DNA of 64,000 nt, from the NCBI GenBank assembly GCA_043763625.1, contig JAYULL010000110.1:1-64000 (forward strand), read 5' to 3'. This DNA is from Rubrolithibacter sp043763625 (GTDB lineage Bacteria > Bacteroidota > Bacteroidia > Sphingobacteriales > Sphingobacteriaceae). Shown piece by piece: positions 1-8,860 of this stretch; the stretch's first letter is position 1; the number at the start of each line of letters is the position of its first letter. Position numbers and translations under genes: made by a program. The notes under the pieces are model-generated. The model had not been told where the DNA came from, did not search any database, and saw only the letters and a program-made list of their open reading frames with translations.

Positions 1-1
1 A

Positions 2-376
2 GATTTTAAGAAAGGCGATTCGTTACTCAAAAAGAAAGATTTGGCGATAGAGTCTATCAAGTCTAAAAAACCTGAATCCGGATCAAAAGCTATAGCATCT
101 AAAAAGCGAGTTTCTAAACCGGTAGTAAAACCTGTTGCCGGCCAAAAGCCGAGTAAAGCAGCGGTTACAGCAAGCAGAGCAGCCGCACAAGCCACCAGTG
201 TATCGGCAAACAGACGCAAAGTAACAAAAAAAGAAGATATTGTCGGTGACCGGGAACCAAGTTCGACTGTAACGAGACCAAAACCGGTAGCTTCATCCAA
301 ACCACAAAGGGCAGTTAAAAAAGTGCAACCGGCAAAAGAGTCCGGTAATCCGCCGGCAGAAGAGCCTAAAAGTTAA
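2..376 (+). CDS. C-terminal part of a Lys/Ala/Pro-rich protein (5' end outside window)
   Basis: The reading frame is open back to the first bases of the window, so the start lies upstream; the TTG at 41 is only an internal codon. The visible 124 residues are low-complexity and strongly basic: many K, A, S, P and V, few hydrophobic blocks, no cysteine, no membrane segment. This is the composition of a disordered DNA- or polyanion-binding tail, such as histone-H1-like bacterial tails. Its neighbour downstream is polyphosphate kinase, so binding to polyphosphate or DNA is thinkable, but that is inference. The family of the missing N-terminal domain cannot be told. Confidence 0.7.
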   Translation, partial: DFKKGDSLLKKKDLAIESIKSKKPESGSKAIASKKRVSKPVVKPVAGQKPSKAAVTASRAAAQATSVSANRRKVTKKEDIVGDREPSSTVTRPKPVASSKPQRAVKKVQPAKESGNPPAEEPKS

Positions 377-438
377 TAAAAAAGAATCTTAACATTGTTT
401 ACATACACTTAACATTTAATTAACAGAATAAAAACAGA

Positions 439-467
439 TTTGCATTTCATTTAGTTCAACTACTTTG
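439..467 (+). promoter_or_regulatory. Possible Bacteroidota-type promoter ahead of ppk1
   Basis: A TTTG at 439-442 is followed after 18 bases by TACTTTG at 461-467, which is close to but one base shorter than the phylum's -7 consensus TAnnTTTG. The start codon at 485 follows 17 bases later. The fit is imperfect, so this is a weak call. Confidence 0.35.
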
Positions 468-484
468 GACGTATAGTTTTTTAG

Positions 485-2548
485 ATGCCGAAAGAAAGAA
501 TACCGCTTACGAACAGAGAAATCAGTTGGTTATATTTCAATGACAGGGTGTTGCAAGAGGCTGCCGATAAAACTGTTCCATTAATTGAGCGCATTCGTTT
601 TTTGGCTATTTTTTCTTCTAATCTAGATGAATTTTATCGCGTTAGAGTTGCAATTTTAAACAGGCTGGCAAACGTAAACGAAAAGGCGAAAGAGCTTTTC
701 GGCTACAACCCCCGCAGGATTTTAAAGGATATAAAAAGTATAGTAGTTAAGCAGGAACGTAAGTTTGATCATCTTTTTGAAGATGAAATTATTCCGGAAC
801 TCACCCGCGAAAAGATTTTTATAATTAACGAAGAACAGCTTAACGTTTCGCGTGGCATATTTGTGCAAGATTATTGCCGCAGGAACATCCTTTCTACTCT
901 GGTGCCGATTATGCTTGATGAGAGCAAGCCTTTCCCGGAGCTTAAGGATCGAGCTATTTATTTATTTGTAAAACTTACAAGCGGTGTAACAAAAGAAAAA
1001 GTTCGATACAGTTTAATTGAAATTCCTGCGGATCTTGATCGCTTTTTAGTACTACCTGAAACTAACGAATTAAAGTTCGTAATCCTGATAGACGATATTA
1101 TTCGGTATTGTTTACAGGATATTTTTTTTATATATAACTACAAATCTATTGAAGCATATTCTATTCAGCTTACCCGCGATGCCGAGTTAGATTTGGATAA
1201 AGAAGTTAGCGAGAAGTTTATAGAGACACTTACAAAGAGTCTGCAAAAACGTAAAAGAGGTAAGCCAATGCGTTTGCTGTACGATAATCAGCTCCCCCTT
1301 GATATGCTGAATTATTTGGTTGCACACCTTAATTTGATCGGCGACGGACTGATTCCCGGAAACCGATATCATAATTTTAAAGACTTTATCAACTTTCCTA
1401 ACGTAGGAAAGCCCGATTTGGAATATAAAAGGGAAGTGCCTTTAAAGGTGCGTGATCTGGATTTAAATAAGAGTATTATTAATCAGATAGCAAAAAAGGA
1501 TTACCTTATTAATTTGCCTTATCAGTCGTTTGATTACGTTATTCATTTATTGCGCGAAGCGGCTATCGACCCTAAAGTAATTGAAATAAGCATTACCCTT
1601 TACCGATTGGCAGAAAATTCGAGAATAATAAACGCCTTGATAAATGCTGCAAAAAACGGAAAAAAAGTACATTGTATCCTGGAACTCAAAGCTCGATTTG
1701 ACGAGCGGAACAACATAAAATGGACCGAGCGTTTGCAAGAAGAAGGGGTGTATGTAGACTATAGTTTGCTTGATTATAAGGTGCATTCAAAGATATGCTT
1801 GATATCAAGAAAAGAAAAAGGAAGAATTGTTGATTACGCAAATTTGGCAACAGGTAATTATAACGAAAAGACTGCCTTGCTATATTGCGACCACAGCTTG
1901 TTTACATCCAACCCTGAAATAACAAAGGACCTTAGAAAAGTATTTTCGGGCCTGGCTAAAAAAGAATTTGTAAGAGGGTACAAGAACTTAATTGTTTCTC
2001 CTACCGAGAGTCGCGACAAGATTAAGGCTTTAATTGATATAGAAATTAAAAACGCCCGAGAAGGAAAGGCTGCCTACATGATTTTGAAAATGAACAGTCT
2101 TGCGGACGAAGACTTAATTGCCAAGTTGTATGAGGCGAGCAACGCAAATGTTAAAATAAAGCTGATTATTAGAGGAATGTGTTGTTTAGTTCCCGGAATT
2201 AAAGATTGCAGCGAGAATATTGAGGTTATCAGTATTATAGATAAATATCTTGAGCATGCACGGGTATGGGTTTTTGCAAACGGGGGGGAGGAAAGCATAT
2301 ATTTATCGTCGGCAGATTTGATGACTCGAAACCTAGACCGCAGGGTAGAAGTAAGTTTCCCTATTTTCGACAAGGATATTAAGAAAGAGATTCGAGATAT
2401 TATCGAGATACAGTTGAAAGACAATACTAAGGCCAGGGAGATTAATCAGTTAAACAATAACCAATATCGTCGTACCAGAAGCAAGGTTAGCTATAGGGCC
2501 CAAGTTGATATTTACACATATTTAAGATATAAAAACAAAGCAAATTGA
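485..2548 (+). CDS. ppk1: Polyphosphate kinase 1
   Basis: Reversibly polymerises the gamma-phosphate of ATP into polyphosphate. The 687-residue length equals the usual PPK1 size. The N-terminal domain opens with the typical REISWLYFNDRVLQEA stretch and the SNLDEFYRVRVA motif near residue 50. The phosphorylated histidine is in VHSKICLI (His434, counterpart of E. coli His435) and the second catalytic histidine in LEHARVWVF (His591, counterpart of His592). Both C-terminal phospholipase-D-like domains are complete. The stop codon overlaps the start of the ppx-like gene, which fits one transcript for synthesis and hydrolysis of polyphosphate. Identification is secure. Confidence 0.97.
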   Translation: MPKERIPLTNREISWLYFNDRVLQEAADKTVPLIERIRFLAIFSSNLDEFYRVRVAILNRLANVNEKAKELFGYNPRRILKDIKSIVVKQERKFDHLFEDEIIPELTREKIFIINEEQLNVSRGIFVQDYCRRNILSTLVPIMLDESKPFPELKDRAIYLFVKLTSGVTKEKVRYSLIEIPADLDRFLVLPETNELKFVILIDDIIRYCLQDIFFIYNYKSIEAYSIQLTRDAELDLDKEVSEKFIETLTKSLQKRKRGKPMRLLYDNQLPLDMLNYLVAHLNLIGDGLIPGNRYHNFKDFINFPNVGKPDLEYKREVPLKVRDLDLNKSIINQIAKKDYLINLPYQSFDYVIHLLREAAIDPKVIEISITLYRLAENSRIINALINAAKNGKKVHCILELKARFDERNNIKWTERLQEEGVYVDYSLLDYKVHSKICLISRKEKGRIVDYANLATGNYNEKTALLYCDHSLFTSNPEITKDLRKVFSGLAKKEFVRGYKNLIVSPTESRDKIKALIDIEIKNAREGKAAYMILKMNSLADEDLIAKLYEASNANVKIKLIIRGMCCLVPGIKDCSENIEVISIIDKYLEHARVWVFANGGEESIYLSSADLMTRNLDRRVEVSFPIFDKDIKKEIRDIIEIQLKDNTKAREINQLNNNQYRRTRSKVSYRAQVDIYTYLRYKNKAN

Positions 2549-3423
2549 GATACGCCGCAATCGATATCGGTTCTAATGCTGTAAGGCTGTTAATTGCCGA
2601 CATTATTGAAAACGATACTAAAATTTCGTTCAAAAAAAATACACTGATTCGAGTTCCGCTCCGCTTAGGCGACGACGCTTTTTTAGATAAAATGATATCT
2701 CCAAAGAAAGTTGACGATTTGGCGAAAACAATGCTTGCATTCCGCCATCTTATGGATGTTTACAGGGTTGAAGAATATATGGCTTGCGCAACATCTGCAA
2801 TGCGGGAGTCGAAGAACGGGCCGGAAGTAATAAGCCATATCAGAGAATTTTCTAAAATTGATATTCAGATAGTTGAAGGAAAAATTGAAGCCAGTATTAT
2901 TTATTCAAGTAATATTGATACACATATCGACATCAAAAAGAATTACCTTTTTGTGGATGTAGGAGGCGGAAGTACTGAGCTTTCTTTTTTTACCGACGGT
3001 AAACCCGTTCTTTCTCATTCGTTTAACATCGGTACCATACGTATTCTTGACAATTTAGATAAATCGGAAACGTGGGAAGAGATGAAAGAATGGATAAAAG
3101 AGCACTCTCGAGAATTTAAAAATTTGTGTGCTATCGGAACCGGCGGTAATATCAACAAGCTGTTCCGAATGTCGGAAGTTAAAGACGACACTCCTCTAAG
3201 TTTTACCGCACTTCGAAATTTGTACAACTACCTCAACTCATTTTCTCTAAAGGACCGCATCAATGTGCTTGGCTTGAACCAAGACCGAGCTGATGTAATA
3301 ATTCCGGCAGCAGAAATTTATATGGCAGTAATGAAATGGGGAGGAATCAAGCAAATTCTAGTGCCCAGAGTAGGAATGGTTGACGGAATTATTCAATTAC
3401 TCATTGAGAGGAATACTAAATAG
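2545..3423 (+). CDS. Ppx/GppA-family phosphatase (exopolyphosphatase type)
   Basis: Belongs to the sugar-kinase/Hsp70/actin-fold phosphatases that split terminal phosphate from polyphosphate or pppGpp. The N-terminus YAAIDIGSNAVRLLIAD is the phosphate-1 loop, and VDVGGGSTELSFF near residue 137 is the second phosphate-binding loop; IGTGGNINKL follows near residue 198. At 292 residues it is the short form lacking the C-terminal HD-like domain, as is common in Bacteroidota. The only start that keeps the conserved N-terminus is TTG at 2545, sharing TTGA with the ppk1 stop, so translational coupling is likely. Exopolyphosphatase is favoured over GppA by the ppk1 context. Confidence 0.9.
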   Translation: MRYAAIDIGSNAVRLLIADIIENDTKISFKKNTLIRVPLRLGDDAFLDKMISPKKVDDLAKTMLAFRHLMDVYRVEEYMACATSAMRESKNGPEVISHIREFSKIDIQIVEGKIEASIIYSSNIDTHIDIKKNYLFVDVGGGSTELSFFTDGKPVLSHSFNIGTIRILDNLDKSETWEEMKEWIKEHSREFKNLCAIGTGGNINKLFRMSEVKDDTPLSFTALRNLYNYLNSFSLKDRINVLGLNQDRADVIIPAAEIYMAVMKWGGIKQILVPRVGMVDGIIQLLIERNTK

Positions 3424-3675
3424 GACGATTCTACAATGGCGCTATAGCCTGTTCGCTTTTCTTCCTATACAATCCTGTTATTAGCCGGCTTTTACAACTC
3501 CTTGGCCCGGTTCAGAAAAATCTTTTCTCGTGCAAAAGAATTGAATATGTCTTATCTGCGAAAGAAATTTTTGCTACAACGGCTTCTCTTTTAATTACTG
3601 CAATCTGCATTTTATCGGCAGCCCGGAAAAATTTATCTGAGAAACAAACTGTTTTCCGGTTCCTACTGTTAAGAA

Positions 3676-4707
3676 ATGAAACTTTGGATATACATGACCG
3701 CTGATTTTGTTTTAAATGCCGATTTCACATCTAAAGATAAACCCTTAAAAGTTTTTACCTGGCATATTCACGGAAGTTATCTCTACTACCTGTCGCAAGG
3801 CAATTATGAACTTTATATACCTGTAAACAGCGAAAGAACAGAAGGATATTCCGGCAAGGGAATTACTTTTCCTTTCGGTACTAACGTGCACGAGATTACT
3901 GCAGACGAAGTGAAAAATATTGAATTAGACTGTATTCTTTTTCAATCGAAAAAAAATTATTTAATTGATCAATACGAAACGCTATCGGCCCGGCAACGCG
4001 AACTTCCTAAAATTTATCTGGAACATGATCCGCCCCGCGAGCATCCTACCGATACAAAACATGTAGTAGATGATTCTGAAGTTTTAATTGTTCATGTCAC
4101 CCAATTTAACCGGTTGATGTGGGACAATAATTCGTCTTCCACCGCGGTAATAGATCACGGCGTACTTGTACCCAATATCAAATATACCGGAGAAATTGAA
4201 CGAGGCATTGTAGTGATTAATAATATAGAAAAACGTGGCAGACGGCTTGGATACGATATTTTCCAAGAGGTTAGAAAGCATATTCCGCTTGATATTGTTG
4301 GTATGGGAACCGAAGAAATAGGATTAGGAGAAGTTGCGCATACCCGGCTGCCGGAGTTCATCAGTAAATACCGGTTCTTTTTTAACCCTATCCGTTACAC
4401 CAGTTTGGGCCTTTCTGTATTAGAAGCCATGTCGCTCGGAGTACCGGTTGTGGGATTAGCAACTACCGAAATGGCGGTGACTTTTGAGAACGGGAAATCC
4501 GGAATAATTCATACCGACATTAACTACCTGGTTCATAAAATGAAATTATTGCTTCTTGATAATGAGTTGGCCCGCGCCATAGGCCAAGAAGGACAGAAAG
4601 TTGCACGAGAGCGTTTTAACATCCGACGTTTTGCAGCCGACTGGGAGAAAACCTTCAACAATGTCGTGCATCGGAGGAACCACGTTGACATTAGGCAAGC
4701 AGTCTAA
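3676..4707 (+). CDS. Glycosyltransferase, GT4-like
   Basis: Predicted to transfer a sugar from an activated donor, cytosolic GT-B fold. The C-terminal half carries the GT4-type donor site: the stretch FFNPIRYTSLGLSVLEAMSLG near residues 235-255 has the family's E-x7-E-like arrangement, and VVGMGTEE-like strands precede it. The N-terminal acceptor domain starts with FTWHIHGSYLYYLSQG; a start at the second Met (3694) would be equally consistent. It opens a co-directional run of six sugar genes after about 250 bases with no recognisable feature. Donor and acceptor cannot be told from sequence. Confidence 0.82.
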   Translation: MKLWIYMTADFVLNADFTSKDKPLKVFTWHIHGSYLYYLSQGNYELYIPVNSERTEGYSGKGITFPFGTNVHEITADEVKNIELDCILFQSKKNYLIDQYETLSARQRELPKIYLEHDPPREHPTDTKHVVDDSEVLIVHVTQFNRLMWDNNSSSTAVIDHGVLVPNIKYTGEIERGIVVINNIEKRGRRLGYDIFQEVRKHIPLDIVGMGTEEIGLGEVAHTRLPEFISKYRFFFNPIRYTSLGLSVLEAMSLGVPVVGLATTEMAVTFENGKSGIIHTDINYLVHKMKLLLLDNELARAIGQEGQKVARERFNIRRFAADWEKTFNNVVHRRNHVDIRQAV

Positions 4708-4735
4708 TTATAGCATCTACATCTAAACATATTTC

Positions 4736-6022
4736 ATGAAAAACAGAATAGCATTTATTAGTGAGCATGCATCACCATTGGCTACCCTCGGTGGTGTTGA
4801 TAGTGGCGGCCAAAATGTGTATGTCGCTGAGTTGGCTAAATATTTGGCTATAACAGGTTACCATATTGATATTTATACCCGATGGGATGATAAAGAACTG
4901 CCTCAAGTAGTTAACTGGCTTCCGGGTATTCGAGTAATACATGTTAAAGCAGGACCTGTTAAATTTATTGCTAAAGAAGATCTGCTTCAGTACATGCCGG
5001 AATTTACCAACAGCATGCTTGAGTTTATAGCCGAAGAAGGACTTTATTACGGGCTGATCCATGCCAATTTCTTTATGTCGGCGATGGTGGCGACGGATTT
5101 AAAAGAAATACTTGATATTCCTTTTGTTGTAACGTTTCATGCTTTGGGTCATGTGCGGCGTATATATCAAAAAGAGAAAGACAAGTTCTCGGCAAAACGT
5201 TTATTGATTGAGGAAGAGGCAGTTCAAAAGGCCGATCAAATAATTGCAGAATGCCCGCAGGACCGAGAAGATTTGATTAACTACTACAATGCTTCGCCGG
5301 AAAAAATCACCGTTATTCCGTGCGGATTTAATCCATCAGAGTTTTATCCGGTAAATCAAGTTTTGGCAAGAGTAATTTTGAATCTCGATCAGGACGAAAA
5401 AGTTATTCTTCAGTTAGGAAGAATGGTTCCCCGCAAAGGAGTTGATAATGTGATAAAAGCGTTAGGCCGGCTCAAAGCTGCCGGACAACAGGTGAGATTG
5501 GTGGTTGTAGGCGGAGAAACCGACACGCCGGATCCTGTTCGTTGTCCCGAAATCGGTCACTTACAACGAGTGGCAGAAAGCGAAGGCGTGCTAGAGAGCA
5601 TAATATTTGTAGGCCGCAAGAATCGCGATATGCTGAAATATTACTACTCGGCTGCAGATATATTTATCACCACGCCGTGGTATGAACCTTTTGGAATTAC
5701 GCCGTTAGAATCAATGGCTTGTGGAACACCTGTTATCGGTTCAAATGTGGGAGGCATCAAATACAGCGTGCTAAGCGGGAAAACAGGTTATCTCGTCCCG
5801 CCGAATAATCCGGAGGCATTAGCGCAAAAAATCGATATACTGTTTTCTGATCCCGCATTGCATCAAACCATGAAAACTAATGCTCTGCACCGAGTTAATA
5901 ATTTGTTCAGTTGGGCGCATATTGCAAAAATGGTAGATGTAATGTACGGCCGCATTCTTCAGCCGGCGCAAGCTTCTATCGAAATTCAACCGGAGCTCAG
6001 TAAGAAAAGTCAGGCGGCGTAG
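4736..6022 (+). CDS. Glycosyltransferase, GT4 family (sucrose-phosphate-synthase/MshA-like)
   Basis: 428 residues with a full GT-B fold. The N-terminus has the GGVDSGGQNVYVAELAKYL glycine-rich loop seen in sucrose-phosphate synthases and MshA-type enzymes. The C-terminal donor domain has LQLGRMVPRKGVDNVIKAL near residue 220 and the E-x7-E motif in EPFGITPLESMACGTPVIG near residue 323. It follows the preceding glycosyltransferase by 28 bases and precedes an SDR, gmhB and hldE, so it probably acts in envelope or heptose-containing glycan assembly. Substrate is unknown. Confidence 0.85.
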   Translation: MKNRIAFISEHASPLATLGGVDSGGQNVYVAELAKYLAITGYHIDIYTRWDDKELPQVVNWLPGIRVIHVKAGPVKFIAKEDLLQYMPEFTNSMLEFIAEEGLYYGLIHANFFMSAMVATDLKEILDIPFVVTFHALGHVRRIYQKEKDKFSAKRLLIEEEAVQKADQIIAECPQDREDLINYYNASPEKITVIPCGFNPSEFYPVNQVLARVILNLDQDEKVILQLGRMVPRKGVDNVIKALGRLKAAGQQVRLVVVGGETDTPDPVRCPEIGHLQRVAESEGVLESIIFVGRKNRDMLKYYYSAADIFITTPWYEPFGITPLESMACGTPVIGSNVGGIKYSVLSGKTGYLVPPNNPEALAQKIDILFSDPALHQTMKTNALHRVNNLFSWAHIAKMVDVMYGRILQPAQASIEIQPELSKKSQAA

Positions 6023-6074
6023 TGATCCTCTAATCTTCACAATTCATAAAAATTCAAATAGCAAATATCAACTA

Positions 6075-6800
6075 ATGGAAAGTTTATCCGGAAAAGTAAT
6101 TTTAGTAACTGGAGGAGCCCAGGGATTGGGAAAAGCAATATCGGCATCACTCGCAGAAGCCGGGGCGACCGTGGTGATTGGCGATATTCAAGTAGAAAGA
6201 GCACAACGTACAGTATCAGAATTAATAGGTAAGGGCGGCAAAGTTTCGTTTAGAAAGTTAGACTTGAGCAGCGAGCAAAGTGTTGAGCAAATAATAAGTG
6301 AAATAAAAAGCGAACACGGCCGAATAGATGTTCTGATTAACAATGCAGGAATCGACTTTACTAAATCTATTTTAGACTTAACAGTATCAGAATGGGACGC
6401 TGCCATGAACGTTAACCTTCGCGGGCCGTTTTTAACTTCTAAGTTCGTCTTCCCGATTATGGCGGCTCAAAAGAGCGGTCATATTATTAACATAGTTTCA
6501 ACTGCGGCATTAAGAGCGTGGACAGAAGCCTCGGTTTATCACGCAACTAAATGGGGTTTAAGAGGATTTACTCAGGCTCTGTTTACAGAAGCAAGAAAGT
6601 TTGGAATAAAAGTTACCGCATTGATTGCAGGCGGCATGCGCACTCCCTTTTTGTTAGATCGTTTTCCTGATATTCCGCCTCAAAATTTGCAGGATCCCGA
6701 AAATGTGGCGTATCGAATTAAACAATTGTTAGAAGATACTACTGATTCAGTAGTGCCGGAAATTATGGTGATCCCTATGATGGAAACTTCGTGGCCCTAG
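6075..6800 (+). CDS. Short-chain dehydrogenase/reductase
   Basis: Classical SDR of 241 residues. The cofactor loop TGGAQGLG is near residue 12, the NAG motif in LINNAGID near residue 88, and the catalytic Ser-Tyr-Lys in IVSTAAL ... YHATK near residues 137-157. The acidic residue after strand 2 (GDIQ) suggests NAD preference. It sits ten bases upstream of gmhB inside the heptose gene run, so a nucleotide-sugar or sugar substrate is likely, but the fold alone does not show which. Confidence 0.85.
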   Translation: MESLSGKVILVTGGAQGLGKAISASLAEAGATVVIGDIQVERAQRTVSELIGKGGKVSFRKLDLSSEQSVEQIISEIKSEHGRIDVLINNAGIDFTKSILDLTVSEWDAAMNVNLRGPFLTSKFVFPIMAAQKSGHIINIVSTAALRAWTEASVYHATKWGLRGFTQALFTEARKFGIKVTALIAGGMRTPFLLDRFPDIPPQNLQDPENVAYRIKQLLEDTTDSVVPEIMVIPMMETSWP

Positions 6801-6810
6801 ATACTCGGAA

Positions 6811-7401
6811 ATGAATAAGGCGATATTTTTAGATAAAGACGGAACTTTGATTCCGGATATACCCTACAATATCGAACCAGATTTAATCCGCCTTAGCGAA
6901 AATTCTCTCGAAGGTTTAAGAAAATTGCAGGAACAAGGTTTCCTGCTTATTGTTATATCTAATCAAGCCGGTGTTGCAAGAGGCTATTTTGAAGAACACA
7001 ATCTTGCGGGAGTAGAAGTAAGGCTCGGGCAACTTTTAAAAGATCAGGGCATTCAACTAAATGATTTTTATTACTGCCCTCATCATCCCGAAGGAAAAGT
7101 AAAAGAGTATGCAAAAGACTGCGATTGTCGCAAGCCAAAACCGGGGATGATTTTGAAGGCGGCAGCCAAGTTTAATATTTCGCTTGGCGACTCTTGGATG
7201 ATAGGCGATATTTTAAATGATATAGAAGCCGGGAACAGGGCAGGATGCAAAACTGTTTTAATTGATAGCGGAAACGAAACGGAGTGGGAGCTCTCTAAAA
7301 TCAGAACGCCGACACATAAAGTAGAAACCATAAACGAAGCTGCATTACATATACTGAAACCTATAAAAGAAACTTTTGGCGATGAATACAGCGTATCTTG
7401 A
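6811..7401 (+). CDS. gmhB: D-glycero-beta-D-manno-heptose 1,7-bisphosphate 7-phosphatase (HAD family)
   Basis: Dephosphorylates heptose 1,7-bisphosphate at C7 in ADP-heptose synthesis. The HAD nucleophile motif is FLDKDGTL with Asp8 and Asp10, followed by VISNQAGV (motif II) and the zinc-binding CPHHP ... CDCRKPKPGM segment that distinguishes GmhB from other HAD phosphatases; the motif IV MIGDILNDIEAG is present. Length 196 is normal. The last codons overlap the start of hldE, its pathway partner. High certainty from motif set and context. Confidence 0.92.
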   Translation: MNKAIFLDKDGTLIPDIPYNIEPDLIRLSENSLEGLRKLQEQGFLLIVISNQAGVARGYFEEHNLAGVEVRLGQLLKDQGIQLNDFYYCPHHPEGKVKEYAKDCDCRKPKPGMILKAAAKFNISLGDSWMIGDILNDIEAGNRAGCKTVLIDSGNETEWELSKIRTPTHKVETINEAALHILKPIKETFGDEYSVS

Positions 7402-8857
7402 TATAATGGAGAATTTTCACGAAACGAAAGTTCTTGTGATAGGCGATATCATACTCGACAGATATTTGAAGGGCGATAGTACTCGACTATCGCCGGAGGC
7501 TCCTGTGCCTATAGTTAATATTTCTACAAACCATGAAGCCGTAGGCGGCGCTGCAAATATTGCGCTTAATTTTTGTGCTTTGGGGGCCCATGTTACTCTT
7601 CTTTCGGCTGTGGGAGATGATGAAGACGGGCAAAAAGCTATTGAGTTATTAAAAAAGGCCGGCATTCGGGCCGACGTGATTTTTAAAGAAACCGGGCGAA
7701 AAACGATGGTTAAAACTCGTGTTATGGCGCAGTGTCAGATATTAGCCAGATTTGATTACGGAGCACAAAAACCCGTAAACGAACAAACACGGCAGCATTT
7801 GGCCAAGTACTTGAAGAAATGCTATCCTGAGTTTGATGTAATTATGCTTGGAGATTATTACGGCGGTATTCTTACTCCCAATATCGTTTCGGTTATTAAA
7901 GAACTTCAGGTAAAGCATAATAGATTTTTGGCAGTAGATTCTAAAAACCTATGCACTTTCTCAGAGTTAAAACCTTCGCTTATTAAGCCTAATTATCCCG
8001 AGGCTATTAAACTTTTAGAATTAAATTTTCAAAGCAAAGAACGTGTAGAGCAAGTTCAAACCTACGGCGATGCGTTATTGTCTAAAACCGGCGCTTCAGT
8101 TATTGCACTCACTTTAGATGCCGACGGCGCTGTTATTTTCGAAAACGGAAAGCCGGTTTATCGGTCGGTAGCGCATCCGGTTTCTTCCCCCAACGTTGTT
8201 GGTGCAGGCGATACTTTTATCAGTGCCTACGCCCTGGCTCTTACTGCCGGAGCTGATATTCCGCTTGCTACCGAGTTGGCAACGGCAGCGGCAGCAATAG
8301 CGGTTAAAAAAGTAGATACGGCTCCATGCTATCAAAATGAATTAATTTCATTCTTTTCCGTTCATAACAAGTACTTAACCACGCCACAAGAACTGCAAAA
8401 GCTTTGTGAGATTTACGAAGCGCAGGGAAAACGCATTATCTTCACAAACGGCTGTTTCGATATTTTGCATAGCGGGCATATTACTTATCTCAACCGGGCT
8501 AAAGAACTCGGGGATATTTTAATAGTGGGATTAAACGGTGACGAAAGCATTACGCGTTTGAAGGGAGCAAGTCGTCCTATAAATCCCTTAGTAGAACGAA
8601 TGCAGGTGCTTTCGGGCTTAAGTTCAATCGATCATATCATTCCTTTTTCGGAAGATACACCGATAGAATTAATTAAGGCGGCGAAGCCGCATGTATATGC
8701 TAAAGGCGGCGACTATACTAAGGAAACTCTGCCCGAAGCCCGAATTGTTGAAGAACTCGGTGGAGAAGTAGTATTTGTTCCTCTGGTTCCCGACCATTCT
8801 ACAACCTTAATTATTCGTAAAATAAGCGAAGCAAACACCTATAAACAGCCTGCTTGA
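7382..8857 (+). CDS. hldE: Bifunctional heptose-7-phosphate kinase / heptose-1-phosphate adenylyltransferase
   Basis: Fuses two steps of ADP-heptose synthesis. Residues about 10-320 are a PfkB/ribokinase domain with the GGAANIALN motif and the catalytic GAGDTF. Residues about 345-490 are a nucleotidyltransferase with FTNGCFDILHSGH (HxGH-type) and a distal HSTTLIIRKI (STT-S/R type) motif. ATG at 7382 is used here; ATG at 7406 (MENFHETK) would clear the gmhB stop and gives 483 residues, nearer to the usual 477, so the start is uncertain by eight codons. GmhA isomerase and HldD epimerase are not in the window. Confidence 0.93.
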   Translation: MNTAYLDIMENFHETKVLVIGDIILDRYLKGDSTRLSPEAPVPIVNISTNHEAVGGAANIALNFCALGAHVTLLSAVGDDEDGQKAIELLKKAGIRADVIFKETGRKTMVKTRVMAQCQILARFDYGAQKPVNEQTRQHLAKYLKKCYPEFDVIMLGDYYGGILTPNIVSVIKELQVKHNRFLAVDSKNLCTFSELKPSLIKPNYPEAIKLLELNFQSKERVEQVQTYGDALLSKTGASVIALTLDADGAVIFENGKPVYRSVAHPVSSPNVVGAGDTFISAYALALTAGADIPLATELATAAAAIAVKKVDTAPCYQNELISFFSVHNKYLTTPQELQKLCEIYEAQGKRIIFTNGCFDILHSGHITYLNRAKELGDILIVGLNGDESITRLKGASRPINPLVERMQVLSGLSSIDHIIPFSEDTPIELIKAAKPHVYAKGGDYTKETLPEARIVEELGGEVVFVPLVPDHSTTLIIRKISEANTYKQPA

Positions 8858-8860
8858 TCC

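Noticed and set aside
3424..3675. Possible small gene between ppx and the first glycosyltransferase
   Set aside because: All frames are short and broken, without protein-like composition or hairpins.
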